From positions 113,071,466-113,135,465 of the forward strand of contig NC_081185.1 of NCBI RefSeq assembly GCF_029867415.1: a DNA stretch of 64,000 bases, written 5' to 3'. Both the position numbers and the translations under genes were made by a program. Source of the DNA: Vicia villosa (Eukaryota > Streptophyta > Magnoliopsida > Fabales > Fabaceae). The notes under the pieces are model-generated. The model ran no database searches, was not told where the DNA came from, and saw nothing but the letters and a program-made list of their open reading frames with translations. Shown here piece by piece: positions 34,032-50,173 of the stretch. How positions within the stretch are numbered: position 1 is the stretch's first letter; each line of letters starts with the position of its first letter.

Positions 34032-34472
34032 TAAACCCAATAGTCTAAACACGCGTGAAACAAAGTATTAAGTAAACCAATAGTCTAAAATAACAATAAA
34101 ATCTACAAATTAATATACATTATTTAAGTGGACATTAAAGAATTAATAAATTGATGGCTATTTCTTTTCCGAAGATTTTTTATATTAATGGCTATTTCTT
34201 TTCCGAAGATTTTTTATATTAATGGCTATTTCTTTTCCGAAGATTTTTTAAAGAATTAATATATAATGATTTAACTTAGTAATAAAATGTCATTATGTGT
34301 GATGTGTGACATTCTGAATTTAAATTTAAATTCAATTAATAAGAAAACATTTAATAAAAATAAAATGAATGGTGTTGAAAAAATAAAATGAATGATGTTA
34401 AAAGGAAACATCCAATATCACTTATACGATATCATAGTTAAATCATATAATAGTTTACAATAGTATCCAATA
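34032..34472. repeat. Direct repeat A (partner at 35545-35890)
   Basis: Shares ATAAACCCAATA, TATAATGATTTAACTTA, CATTCTGAATTTAAATTTAA and AAAAGGAAACATCCAATATC with 35545-35890, in the same order and orientation. It ends exactly at the inferred Helitron A start. Confidence 0.75.
34154..34251. repeat. 34-bp tandem repeat, three copies
   Basis: ATGGCTATTTCTTTTCCGAA units at 34154, 34188 and 34222, identical apart from the last copy's truncated tail. Confidence 0.92.
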
Positions 34473-35355
34473 TCTATATATATACTAAAATCCTAAGTTA
34501 TATATTGTGAAAATATATATTTAATAATTTAATCCTTTAATAAAATTACAAATTTCTTTTTATTTTATTTTAAATAAATTGTATTAAAATATATACTTAA
34601 TTAATAATTTAATATTATAACACAATTGTAAATCTCTTATTTTTCTATCAATTCCTCTAAATCTCTATTTATTATAAATTAAAATATTAATGTGATAAAT
34701 AAATTAAATTGGTTATAAATCAATAAATTATAATTCTTTTAGTTACAATTCGACGTGTAAATTTATCCAAGTTAAGAATTTTTTTTATAATATTTAATAT
34801 GTAATAAATATCTAAAATAAATTTTATAGATATTCACCATTTACAATTATAATAAATTATTATTATAATTATTATTAATATTAATATTTATTTTTTATAG
34901 GAAGTATTATAATTATTATTATTGTTATATTGTTATTATTATAATATAAATATAAGAATAACTATCCTATTATTTTTTTTAAATACAAATATTTAAAAGT
35001 CATGTTAATAATCATTATTATCCTTTATTACACAATTTAATACAAACATTAAAAATCGAAGTAATGGAGCTATTATGTAAACTTCTAAAAACCTTTAAAA
35101 ATAAAAACATAATTTTTTATAATATATTTGTAATTTCAAAAATTAATTTAAGTTTTCATAATTTAAAATGATTTACTTAATTATCATATTTTAATGTAGT
35201 TATTATATTTATTACTTAAAAATATATGTAAAGGAATATTTTAAAATTTATTAAACACATATCAAAATTATGTATAATATTTAAATTTTAAATAATAATA
35301 ATTATAAATTATACATAGATCATATATTCAAAAGTCTAATAAAAATTGCAAATAG

Positions 35356-35495
35356 AAGAGCAAAAGTCTAATAAAAAGGTCTACAAATAATACAAATGAT
35401 GTGCAATGACAAAAGAGGGAAATAAAAGAGCAAAAGTCTAATAAAAAGGTCTACAAATAATACAAATGATGTGCAATGACAAAAGAGGGACTTCA
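35356..35495. repeat. 70-bp perfect tandem duplication
   Basis: AAGAGCAAAAGTCTAATAAA and what follows repeat with period 70 (starts 35356 and 35426). Confidence 0.92.
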
Positions 35496-35544
35496 CGTTT
35501 TCTTAGACTAAAGGAATATAGAAGCATTGGAAACTGATGTTTTG

Positions 35545-35890
35545 TATAAACCCAATATTTCACGCGTGAAATAAAATATTGGGTAAACCAACCGTCCAAA
35601 ATAACACCAAAATCTTCAGATTAAAATACACTATTTAAATGGTCACTATTTTTTTTCTGGGATTATATTATAATGATTTAACTTAATAATAAAATGTCAT
35701 AAAGTATGATTTGGGACATTCTGAATTTAAATTTAAATTCAATTAATATGAAAACATTTAATTAAAATAAAATAAATGGGGTTGAAAAACATAAAATAAA
35801 TGGTGTTAAAAGGAAACATCCAATATCACTTCTCTGATATCATTAAATCATATAATTGTTTACAATAGTATCTAATATCACTTCTCTAAT
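35545..35890. repeat. Direct repeat B, with perfect palindrome at its start
   Basis: Partner of 34032-34472. It contains CCCAATATTTCACGCGTGAA and the complementary ATATTGGG end, forming a strong hairpin around 35549-35583. Confidence 0.7.
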
Positions 35891-36063
35891 ATCAAATCCT
35901 GCATTTGAAACAACGATCCTACTAAAATCAATTTAAAATCTCAAAGATCGGTAAGAATCTCAAAGATCTGTAAGATAAATTAATACTGGAATGAAAAGAC
36001 AAATATGTGTGATTTTTTAGCAAATATACATAACTCAATATCAACATAAACTCAACATAAACT

Positions 36064-36600
36064 CGAAATGGAGAAAGAGTTCAATAGAAGACATGAAGAT
36101 CGAAGATTTATCTGTTGAAGAACTTGACTTCGATTTGATTGGGATTAACTTTGATGGTGATGGAGTCGGCATCGACAGTTTCGTCCATAAATGTAAAAGC
36201 TTGGATTCGTTGAAAGATAATATGGTTAAAGAGTAAGCATAAGAGATGGAGGAGGATTAAATGGAAATTTTGTTATGTGGGTGGCGAAAAAGTTAAGAAG
36301 GAGAAGATCGATTGGAATGCGGTGTCAGATAATTTTCTGGAAATTTCGTATGAAACACGTTGAAGATGAAGATAAACATTAATGTTATGAAGGTTTGGTT
36401 GAGGACGATTTGAGACTTGGTGGACATCAAATGCCATAATTTATAGAGTTATGAGAGGAGTAAAGAACAATGATGATGGCATTTGAAAGGTTTTGTAGGA
36501 TTTCAAGAGGATGAAGAGTGAAAGGCTCCACAATAAAATTGTTGAGTTTCAAGGTAGTTTTTTAAAAAGGGTGACTACAAATTGAGATTTTCAAAGCGTA
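36064..36600 (+). other. Gene-like fragment, unrecognised
   Basis: GC content rises. A short frame from ATG at about 36092 (MKIEDLSVEELDFDLIGINF ... DSLKDNMVKE) ends at a stop, followed by Lys-rich KHKRWRRIKWKFCYVGGEKV and IDWNAVSDNFLEISYET in another frame. It looks like degraded host coding sequence carried in the Helitron, but the source is not recognised. Confidence 0.3.
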
Positions 36601-38447
36601 ATTAATTGATTTAGGTGGGGTATGAAGTAATGTCATAATTATAATGTTTATTTGTTAATTAAAATATTTAGGGAAATGCAATTACCGTTATGTTCCCGAT
36701 TATCACCCTCAAATTGGTGATGAGAGGGATAACGATAGGATTTCATATGTATTCTACTTTATTATATTAAAAGTAGATTATTTTATTATTATTTAATTTA
36801 TTATTTTATTAATTTTTCTAATTCTCTCTGTCATTAATTCTTTTCATTTGAGCCTGGCGTTTGAATTTTTTAACAGCAACAAATGCTTCAATGGTCCGCC
36901 GAAATTCAATCAATGCCTGTCCACCCTAATTAATGCTTTCTACCTTCTCAATTCCAACCTTTCAGATTCTTGGCCAGTTTTATGTCATTACCCATGCTTC
37001 TCTTTCATCATATCTTCTATCCTATAAAGATGTGCAAATTGGATCTACTCTTACTCTACATTTTGCAGTTTCGTTTTTTCAATCATTCTTGTTGTATGAC
37101 CGCCTTCATTATTTCTTATTATTTCGTATATGTATATGATTGATTACAAACTAAATTCTGAATTCGTGCTCTGTGTTTATATTTCAATTTTTTGGGTAAC
37201 TTCCTGATTGCGAGAAGCATTTTGCAGCCCACGTTCTTCTTTTTCTCATTGATTCTCTTAAGGTACCAGTGTAAATTTAGTTCTTGATTACTTGAAACTA
37301 TGATTTTGTTAGAGATGCATAGTAATTTTGTGTAATTTCACAGTAATGAATAGAAGAGGAAAGTTTTGAAGCTTCTTGATCTTGAGAATGTTCATTCACT
37401 GTTTGATGAATTGGCGAATTGGTTTTCATTGTATTCAACCCTTCAGACCTGATTAAGAGCCAAATCGCACAACACAACAAATCCAGATACACCCCAAACT
37501 CAGAAGAAGAAGAATAGGGACAAAATTTCATATCCAAAAGAGGTTTCAGAAGGAAAGAGGATCTAGAAGAAGAATATCCATTGTATTGCTCGATTTCATG
37601 TTTTACCTTTTGCAATCACGATTGATGTAATCTATAATGTTCAAAATAATGTGAATGAATTAGGGTAAGGGTTGTTGGGTTTTTATCTATTTTATTTTTG
37701 CTTGATGATGGTGGTTTGATTTGGGTAATCGAAAGAGATGAGGGCTTAAATATGATTTCGTTCGGTGACTAGAGAAAAGAAGGGAAAAAAATCGTGAGAT
37801 TAGATATTTAAGAGAGATAAGCGTGAAAAGGATAACAAGAGGAAGGAGAGGAATTAAGCGTGAGAGAGACGGACGTGAGATGTTTAAGCATTTTGTTTAT
37901 TTAGTTGATTAATTGAGATTTAGAGAAACAAGAAAAGTACAAAGAGACAACCGTACTTTTGTTCAATCTATGGTTTTTGGTTCAACCCTTTCTCATGCAA
38001 AGTCATTTGGGACTTGAGCAATCTGAAATTTTAATCACAATTTTTTTTATAAAACTTCATAAGAAGCTTTGAGTTGTGAAGACGTTTTTTTGGTTTTTCA
38101 TCGAATAGTTCACCGAAATGTAACCATTACTATATTTTAGAAATATTAAATGAGATAATTATGATTATGGTTAAATGAAATAATTATTAAATGAGATAAT
38201 TATCATTATTTATGGTAAAATATTTATCAGTTGTGTGTCTCATTGGTTTTTGTAAGTTGTCATAAGTAATGTGTAATATTAATTAAATATTATTATTTTT
38301 ATTTAAAATTATTAGATATGCAAAATAATGTTTGAAGATTTAATTAGTTTTAATTTAGATTTAAAATTATTATGGTAATTACTTTTCTTAAATGGATTAT
38401 TTTATAGATTTCAAAAGTTAAAATATCTTGCTCCAATCTCAAATGAA

Positions 38448-38448
<1 letters not shown>
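36601..38448. other. Helitron interior, no confident gene
   Basis: Contains a mildly GC-richer block (36840-37980) with possible degraded exons on either strand, including a 105-codon minus frame at 37298-37615 that lacks family similarity. The rest is AT-rich. Confidence 0.3.

Positions 38449-38514
<66 letters not shown>
38449..38514. repeat. (TA)n microsatellite
   Basis: About 65 bp of TA directly before the inferred start of Helitron B. Confidence 0.95.
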
Positions 38515-38518
<4 letters not shown>

Positions 38519-38896
38519 TAATACTAAACAATTGACCAATATACCTTATTTGCCCTTCCACTAAAATTCTTTTTCACTACAAATTGGACTTTTACGTAAT
38601 TAACAAATTAACCATACACTTTTAATTTGGACTAATAAGAGCATGACAAGTGGTATATTATGTCAAAGAAGCCAACACGTGTCAGTTTATTATTGGCCAC
38701 ATTTCTATTTTCAAAATCATTCCTCACTTCTTCCTCCTCACTTTTGTTCTCTCTCTCGTTTTCTCTTTTCTAACTTTTCCCTCTTTTCCCGGAAACCCTA
38801 ATCTGCCGCCAAGTCACCAAAATTCAAGCAAAGCAAGAACTGAAAAAGGGAACCAGAAATGGCATTAGGGTTACGAATCACCTGGCGTTGAACAGT

Positions 38897-39018
38897 GAAG
38901 AACTGATGTACGTTTAACCTGGCGTCGACAGAGAACGATGAAGAATTGATGCACGTTCAACCTGGCGTCGACAGAGAACGGTGAAGAACTGATGCACGTT
39001 CAACCTGGCGTCGACATA
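38897..39018. repeat. 43-bp tandem repeat, nearly three copies
   Basis: Units begin at 38897, 38940 and 38983 around GATGCACGTTCAACCTGGCG, with a few substitutions. They lie in a leader-like region after an AAACCCTAATC tract. Confidence 0.9.
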
Positions 39019-41595
<2,577 letters not shown>

Positions 41596-41801
41596 ATTTA
41601 AATGCGAGTTAAATTTTTTTCTCACAAAATATTTAATCATTTCTATTTATCAATCACACGGGTCATTTTTCTTACAATTATTTGAGTTTATATAATTATT
41701 ATTCATTTTAAATTTACATCTATATCTAAATATATTTTATACTCTAATAAATACATTTACCCGTGCGGCAGCACGGGTATCTTACTAGTATATATATAGG
41801 A

Positions 41802-42010
41802 GGGATATTCTTACTCCAAGAGTAAGTTATCAAGACTTACTCCTCATCATTACCATTAATTCTTCTCAATCAAATGGTTAAAATTAATGAGTATTATTTT
41901 TCTCTCTTCATATTTAATTACTTGTTAATTTTAACCATTAGATTGAAAAGAATCAATGATCATGATGAGGAGTAAGTCTTGATAACTTACTCTTGGAGTA
42001 AGAATATCCC
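41802..42010. mobile_element. Foldback MITE with perfect 49-bp arms
   Basis: The arm GGGATATTCTTACTCCAAGA onward (41802-41850) is exactly complementary to 41962-42010, with a 111-bp AT-rich centre that is itself partly self-complementary. TA-rich DNA flanks both sides, so the target duplication cannot be read. Confidence 0.85.
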
Positions 42011-42012
42011 AC

Positions 42013-43421
<1,409 letters not shown>

Positions 43422-43628
43422 CCCGTGCCTCGCACGGGTAAACCGACTAGTATAATGTAGTGTTGACACATTTGAGATATCAAATGAAATGAAAAGTCTT
43501 TAATTTTTTTAGTATATTTTACTTGTCTTTTTTATTTCTCTTAGCTTTTCTTGAGTTGTTAGGGTTCTAAAGTAGCTTTCTAACAACTAGCCTCTTCAAT
43601 TTTGTAATAATATAAATTATTTTTATCA

Positions 43629-44716
43629 GAAATTTATACAGTAACACAATGTCAAGACTGATGTTATAACATCAACTGATGACAAAAACTTTTACCAAGA
43701 TAGAAACAATACAGAAATAAATTGCAGAAGGTAAAAGAACACAATAAATTGTTAACCTACTCTGGTGCAACTCACCTACATCTGGAAACTACCAAGCTAG
43801 GAAGAAAATCCACTATAATAGTATTAGTTCAAAGCCTAAACAGTCTCAGTTTATAAATTATCACCTAATAACTACCCTATGCAATTTCTACCTAGAAACT
43901 TTCTAGATATGAAACGCCCCTCTCACTTCCCACAATCACCTCAATGATAAAAATCAGTCACAAACCAATGATAATAACCAAAAGCAATAAATAAGAGATT
44001 ACACTTCAAATACAATACTTAACTCTTTGCTTAAAAACTCATGAGTGAGAACAATAACTTGATATACAATCAAGTAACAATCAGTCTACCTCAATGTATC
44101 GAAGATACATGAGTGACGCACACAAACACAACACACTAAAATAACTCTCAAACCCTAAACCCTTATTTTAAACACACGTTTTCTTCAATTATAATTCACA
44201 CGCTTTTTAGGTTTAGTATTTCCCTTTATATGGACTTGAACTCTTCAATCAAATCCAATCTTATAATTGTAAATCACCTGCAGGATCTTCTCCACAAAAA
44301 TAGGAACAAATCTTCAAAGTTTCCTAAAAAGTTTCAAAGATCCTTTTTATGAAACACAATCAAATCTGTATTGTTCCTAATAAATTTTTTGCTCAGATGC
44401 AACCATACGAGAACTAGAATAATCCATAATCTCATATTTTAAAAAGAAATCTTTAAAGATTTAAAAATTTGAACTGTACTGAAGTTCTGGTATAACATGT
44501 CATACCATCTGTTAGAACATCTATCTTCAGTGAAGTCTGACCAACATGTTAGGACTTAAAAACTTCTTGAATTGTGCAAATAGGTGAGATATATCCATAG
44601 GATATCTCACAAAACCAAATCAACTGTGTCCAGAAAAATACCAGCAGCACCTGTTGTACAGTTAATTAAGATGTTATGACATTTTACTCAACATTTGTCA
44701 GTGAACCATGTTTAGC
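43629..44716 (-). mobile_element. LTR-like copia remnant (probable solo LTR)
   Basis: Related to 23.9-24.4 kb: both have GTTAACAATTTA, TTCTGCAA and CTTGGTAG words on the minus strand in the same order. It contains TATAACATGTCATACC and AAGATGTTATGACATT, words seen in legume copia LTRs. A TGACAAATGTTGAGT start at about 44700 (minus) is a candidate LTR 5' end. No coding sequence. Borders uncertain. Confidence 0.4.
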
Positions 44717-45642
44717 AAAAATATTGTCAATCCTAAAACCATGGATCTAACGATTGTAAAAAGGCCTGGGTACCAATGAGAATGGGGACCTGAACGAAGA
44801 GATAACAACAACGGCTTCCAGCCCTCAAATATCCTTCTATAACATACATTTGCGGTTCCCTAACCTATAACAGGGAAGCTAACCTCCTTTTAATGTTTTA
44901 GCAAGAACAATTATAAATAGAATTTGAAAATTTTTAATGTAGAATGATACTCTCATATTACAAGTTGATTTTACATGAATTATTTAGGTCAAACTCTTTT
45001 TATAATATGGTTTTAGAATTATCGATTTGTTTATTACATAGAGAGCACTTTTAGTTCCATCTAATTATAAAATAATCATATAAAACACCTCTAATAATGT
45101 AGTATCTAAAGAGCAAGTTTAGTCATTCTATAAATAAAGGATTCAGTCTATAAATAATCATTCAATTCAATTTATTTATTTACTACTCACACCCTGTCTT
45201 ACTTTTACGTTAGAGTGGCCTTACAAGTATATCTCACCATTTGAAGAAGAAGCATAGAAATGAATTAAGATTTGGATTTTTAACTTCTCTTGTGATTTTG
45301 TCATTCTTTTATCCACCTTAAATTTACTTGCTTGAACTATTGGTATAACATACAAGACCATGACAGTATTCTTGTAAATAAGAATATTAACTTCTTACAA
45401 TAAGGCTTTACACAAACAAGCATAGAAAAAAGATAATCTCAAACATACATTGCATTAAGTTTGAACTTTTTATTATGGTATAAGCTTGCAATCAACACAA
45501 CATAGATAGATGAAATAAATCCCCTTTTCCATCTAAGACATCCGTAGGTAGTCCTTTTAGAGCCATCCAAGGGAACATAAGTGAATTAGAAATACTAACA
45601 AGAATAGATGAAAATGCCAACTATGATGTGGATATCAAACAC
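44717..45642. other. Spacer, no gene seen
   Basis: Mixed sequence without frames or recognised repeat ends. Its right end supplies the target site of the LINE. Confidence 0.4.
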
Positions 45643-45659
45643 AATAATTAACACATAAT

Positions 45660-47224
45660 TATTGGTGTGTGGGTGGGTGGGTGGATGAAGGTGCTAACAA
45701 GAGGAGAGCGTGGAAGGAGGTAATTTCTAACATCAAAGCAAGATTGTCGATGTGGAAGGGGAGAAATATCTCCATAGGTGGAAGGGTCACTCTTATTGGT
45801 TCGGTGCTTAATGCAATCCCAATCTTCACTCTTTCTTTTTTTAAAGCTCCGAAAAAAGTTATTCAAGAGATTAGAGGCCTCCTTAGTAATTTCTTGTGGA
45901 AAGGGAATGTGAATAAAAGAAGTATTCATTGGGTGAAGTGGGGGAATGTTTGTAAACCTAAGGAGAAAGGTGGGTTAGGAATTAGGGATGTTGGTGATAT
46001 GAATAGATCCCTCCTTCTCAAATGGAAGTGGAGAATTTTGAAGGAGGACAAAGCCATTTGGAGTAGATTTCTTCTCTTGAGATATCAAAATCCGAAATTC
46101 AAAGTGTTAGCTTCTAGCGGGGAAGTTTTAAACTGTGATGATTCTAGTTGGTGGAGAGACATCATCCTTAACGATTTTAAAGAGGAGGATTCCGTTGAAG
46201 GCTTCAAAGATTGGGTCAAATGTGAACTCAAAAGAGGTAATAACATTCTTTTTTGGCATAGTTGTTGGTTGGGTCATCAAACTCTTCGCGTTTCCTTCCC
46301 GCATTTGTTCGATCTTTCAACCAATAAACTTTCCAAAGTTAGTGATGTCTTCTCTTGGAATGATGGTGCCTTTAATTGGAACAATAACGGTCTCTTCGAA
46401 ATTGACGATTTCGTTCACTTGAATCCGGATTTCACTCATGACGCCTTAAATGGTACTCCGACGGATTTTGTTCTTCAAGTAAGGGAGCTAAAAGTGTTGC
46501 TAGAAGGAATAGTTCCGAACAATACGGAAGAAGACGACTTCCATTGGAAGCTAAACCCAAATGGCGTGTTCTCAGTTGCAAGTGTATCTAACTTGGTAGC
46601 TAATGCAAAAGACATGGCTTGGTCAACTAATGTCATCAATTTGTTGGAAGCTATGTGGAAGGCTAAGATTCCGAAAAAGGTCAAAATCTTTTGTTGGAGA
46701 TTTTTCATAGATAGACTTCCTCTAAAAGACCTTTTGGCCCATAGAGGTGTCTCTAACTTCAACTCTATGGATTGTTTATTTTGCTCCAATCATCCGGAAT
46801 CATCGGAACACCTCTTCTTTCAATGTCAAGTTTCGAAAGCGGTATGGGAAAATATCTACACTTGGTTGGGAGATGACTTGGAGTTTACCTTGGAGGAGTT
46901 CAAAAGTTTTGGTTACATCCAAGAAAAAGTGAGGAAATCCAACACTAGAGTTAAATTAAACTCAATTTGGTTAGCTCTAATTTGGTGCATTTGGATAATG
47001 AGAAATGCCATTATTTTTGATAATGCTTCTTTTAGCTTTGAAGTGGTGATCTCCAACATTTTGTTCTTTTCTTGGAGATGGTTGTGTAATAGTGACTCTA
47101 CTTTTAGGACTATTTTTTATGATTGGTACAAGTTACCTTTAAACTGTTTTAACTCTATTTAAAGTTTTTGTTGTAAGGGTTGCATCCCTAGTGTGATATC
47201 TTATATCATTGCTTATTAAAAAAA
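45660..47224 (+). mobile_element. 5'-truncated LINE with poly-A and 17-bp target duplication
   Basis: Flanked by the perfect 17-bp direct repeat AATAATTAACACATAAT (45643-45659 and 47225-47241), with an A-run at its 3' end (47217-47224). This is the classic product of target-primed reverse transcription. The exact duplication and open frame suggest a young insertion. Confidence 0.93.
45669..47162 (+). CDS. LINE ORF2 C-terminal portion (RT tail plus zf-RVT)
   Basis: Open for 497 codons and in the correct frame for LINE ORF2. Order of blocks: RLSMWKGRNISIGGRVTLIG (end of the reverse-transcriptase thumb), LLSNFLWKGNVNKRSIHWVKW, KEKGGLGIRDVGDMNRSLL, the WKAKIPKKVKIFCWRFF zf-RVT start (about residues 330-350), and C-x-x-C...HLFFQC near residues 375-390. 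The endonuclease and catalytic YADD-containing RT core are missing because of 5' truncation, so it cannot retrotranspose. The first ATG is not a native start. No premature stop or frameshift seen. Confidence 0.9.
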   Translation: MGGWVDEGANKRRAWKEVISNIKARLSMWKGRNISIGGRVTLIGSVLNAIPIFTLSFFKAPKKVIQEIRGLLSNFLWKGNVNKRSIHWVKWGNVCKPKEKGGLGIRDVGDMNRSLLLKWKWRILKEDKAIWSRFLLLRYQNPKFKVLASSGEVLNCDDSSWWRDIILNDFKEEDSVEGFKDWVKCELKRGNNILFWHSCWLGHQTLRVSFPHLFDLSTNKLSKVSDVFSWNDGAFNWNNNGLFEIDDFVHLNPDFTHDALNGTPTDFVLQVRELKVLLEGIVPNNTEEDDFHWKLNPNGVFSVASVSNLVANAKDMAWSTNVINLLEAMWKAKIPKKVKIFCWRFFIDRLPLKDLLAHRGVSNFNSMDCLFCSNHPESSEHLFFQCQVSKAVWENIYTWLGDDLEFTLEEFKSFGYIQEKVRKSNTRVKLNSIWLALIWCIWIMRNAIIFDNASFSFEVVISNILFFSWRWLCNSDSTFRTIFYDWYKLPLNCFNSI

Positions 47225-47241
47225 AATAATTAACACATAAT

Positions 47242-48215
47242 AACTAAAAAGGTAGAATTCCTTCTACAACAGGTACAAGTCAATAAACAGTATGCACTTT
47301 TCTCATACATGAAATTAACAAAGTACATGAACAAATCATGTTCCAAAGCACCTGGACAAATTTCATTCTAAAATCCAAACTAATTCAAACCATGTTCCAC
47401 AGAAATCATCCTGATCCTCCAAGACACCGCCTTAGCTTCTCTTCTTCTAAGCTCTAAATTTCCACATTGTATTAGTTCTTGAAAGTGCTTCTAATTCTGC
47501 AATTAATTCTGCAATCCCGCACATGAAATTAATTCCCACTATTTTCATTAAGTCTAAAAAATATATTACTTCCGTTTTCTTATACGTGACAAGTCACTTT
47601 TTAGATTTATTGAATAATGTGGCCTATAAACAAACCAAATACACTGGTCATTAAATGAATATAAAAAGTGACTTGTTTCTTATGAAAAAATGAATGGAGA
47701 TAGTGATTCTATCTAAAAAATCATAAAATTTAACAAATACTAATAAAAATCCATCCGGTAATTATCAAGTGTATGTCATTCTTTAACAAAATAGGATGCT
47801 AAAGAATTTAAACAAACAAATATAAAGAATATATGATTTTTCTTGCACACCATTTATCGAGTAAGCATAGATGTGAAATAATTTCCCCTGCTATTAATTT
47901 TGACCAATAGTAACCTCATACTGAAATTTTTATACATTTCTCTAATATAAATGACATTGAATACTTCCAAAGTACAAATACCCAACTGAAATGGTAGTAT
48001 TACATTTATATTATAGGCTAAATTACAGTTTTGGTCCCCCTGTTTTGGTATTTTTCACGATTTTGGTCCCCTTATTTTCTTTTTACAGAGTTTTGAATCG
48101 TGAAAATACCAATATAGGGGGAGTAAAAGTATAATTTAGCCTACATTATAGTAGTACAAATACTTCAATTATGGGTGTGTTACAAGAAAATCAGTAGAGA
48201 AAAGTGGGTTTAATC
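47242..48215 (-). repeat. F-box unit, last exon and 3' intron part of copy 3
   Basis: Matches 30.78-31.33 kb: 3' UTR words at 47342-47470 (CACCTGGACAAATTTCATTC), a TTGCAG acceptor at 47497 and AATTAG start of the last exon (Asn plus stop at 47496-47491), then intron sequence up to ACTTCAATTAT at about 48172. There homology breaks and resumes at about 54135. Confidence 0.8.
48016..48141. mobile_element. MITE, GGCTAAATTA family, 126 bp
   Basis: Inverted ends GGCTAAATTACAGTTTTGGT and its diverged complement, with an inner inverted pair around TGGTATTTTTCACG / CGTGAAAATACC. Absent from the 31.3-kb paralogous intron, which proves insertion. A related element is at 58043-58471. Confidence 0.8.
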
Positions 48216-48758
48216 TAGGGGTGGCAAAATGGATGGATTGGATGGATATGGATTGGATTGTTAATGGATGGATCAAACCAATCCATTAATCCATTACAAT
48301 CCACTAAAATCTCTTAATAAAAATCCAATCCATCCATTAAGAAATAAAATCCATCCAATCCATCCATTAACATATTTCAAATGGATGGATATCCATCCAT
48401 CCAAACAAATAATTAAAAAAATTCTTAATTGTTTTTTAAATTTCATAAAAAAAATAAATTTCACAAAAAAAAATATTTTTAATTATTTTTTAAATTTCAT
48501 AAAAAAAATAAATTTCACAAATAAAAAATATTGTTAATTATTTTTTAAATTTCATAAAAAAATTAAATTTCACAAAAAAAATATTGTTAATTATTTTTTA
48601 AATTTCATAAAAATAAATAAATTTCAAAAAAAAAAATATTGTTAATTATTTTTTAAATTTCATAAAAAAATTAAATTTCACAAATAAAAATTAATATACC
48701 CATTATTTTTAAATTTCTTTCAAAAATTTAAATTTCACAAAAAATAATTTAAATATTC

Positions 48759-48848
<90 letters not shown>

Positions 48849-49960
48849 AAATCTTTTAAGTAAATGGAAAAATCCATTGTTCTATGAAGTAAACTAGACA
48901 TACACTAGTCTGAAATGACATAATTAATGTTAATAAGTTTAGAAAAAGTGATATAAAATTAGTACAAACCTTTCGATTTCAATTACATCAAGTTCTTGAA
49001 TTACATAAGAGAATTTCTAAGTGAAACAAGATTCAAATTCAAGATTACATACAATACTAGACTAATAGCTACATATCCCAAGTTGAAACAAGTTGAATTC
49101 AAGTTCCATAAAATCAAAGTCCCCAACTGATTGGAGCCACTCAATTTCTTCACATTTCCACCTCTTCTTTGCATGCCAAAACTTTTCTCATCATTGCTCA
49201 TCTTCAAGTTAAAGAACCTGCAATAAAGTAAAATGATGAAAATAATCCATTAAATTGAAATGAAGAGTAATGATGAAATTTATGATTGGAAAAGATGGTG
49301 ACTTCTAAATAAGAAATGATAGAGTTATCATTAAGGAGAGAGAACTGAATTGCATACAAAACACTGCCTATCACATACTCCACAGTCATACTCATGTAAA
49401 ACTTAACCACTATGTTCAGTAATCCAACAAAATTTATTAATCACAAAAGAGAGAGAACAGAAACAACATATCTCACACTCACACAATACTACCTAAATGG
49501 TTGGTATCAAGTCCTAAGTAAAATCAAATAATTTTGCTGATACAAAACAAAAGGTACCAAGTCCTCTCACTATTTTTGTGTCATGGAGATCTGACACCAC
49601 TGTTCTCTCTACAAAATTGTTTTTCTTCATCATATTCCATTCTTATCTCAAACAAACCCAATCCATTTCACCATGCAAATTATACCTTACACACACTATA
49701 TTATACTTCTTGTATCACTTCTTATCTCAAACAAACCCAAAGAAAAAGAAAAGCAAAATCTAAAGATAAAGTAAACTATCTCAGACAGTACCAACTTCTT
49801 TTATGCTCTATTCTATCGAATAACAAGAAACAATAGCATAAGAGAGTATTCACATGAAATTGAAATTATAAACAGAGCCATAAGTCTCAAATTTCTTTAT
49901 CCAGTTCAATTGAAATTAGGCACATTCATTCAAAGTTGTATAAAAAAAGAGGGAGAAACT
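48216..49960. mobile_element. hAT left terminus and internal repeats
   Basis: TAGGGGTGGCAAAATGGATG at 48216 equals the left end of the hAT element at 17324, and similarity continues for about 200 bp of GGATGG words. Then come about five copies of a 55-60 bp AT-rich unit (48424-48720, TTTTTAAATTTCATAAAAA) and a (TA)n tract (48763-48844). No matching right end was found. It may be the left part of the element that carries the transposase at 50.2-52.1 kb. Bases 48960-49960 show no convincing exon. Confidence 0.55.
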
Positions 49961-50173
49961 TACGTACCATATTTGTATAATGCTCTCCCAAGATAGATGG
50001 CAACTTCCAGTAACCTTATGTTGTGGAAAAGAAGGTTGAAAGGTCCTCAACAAAATCGGGTCCATCAATATCAAATGCAGCTATAAGAGAAAATCAAAGT
50101 AGAAAATAATTAAACATACATTAACTATAAAAGAAGATAAATGAAAAGAATATAAATGGAAATGTTGTAGATA

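Noticed and set aside
37298..37615. 105-codon minus-strand open frame
   Set aside because: No ATG at its start, no family similarity, located in probable Helitron interior; could be degraded coding DNA but unsupported.
45669..46422. Host gene at 45.7-47.2 kb
   Set aside because: Domain order and the 17-bp target duplication show that it is a truncated LINE, not a host gene.
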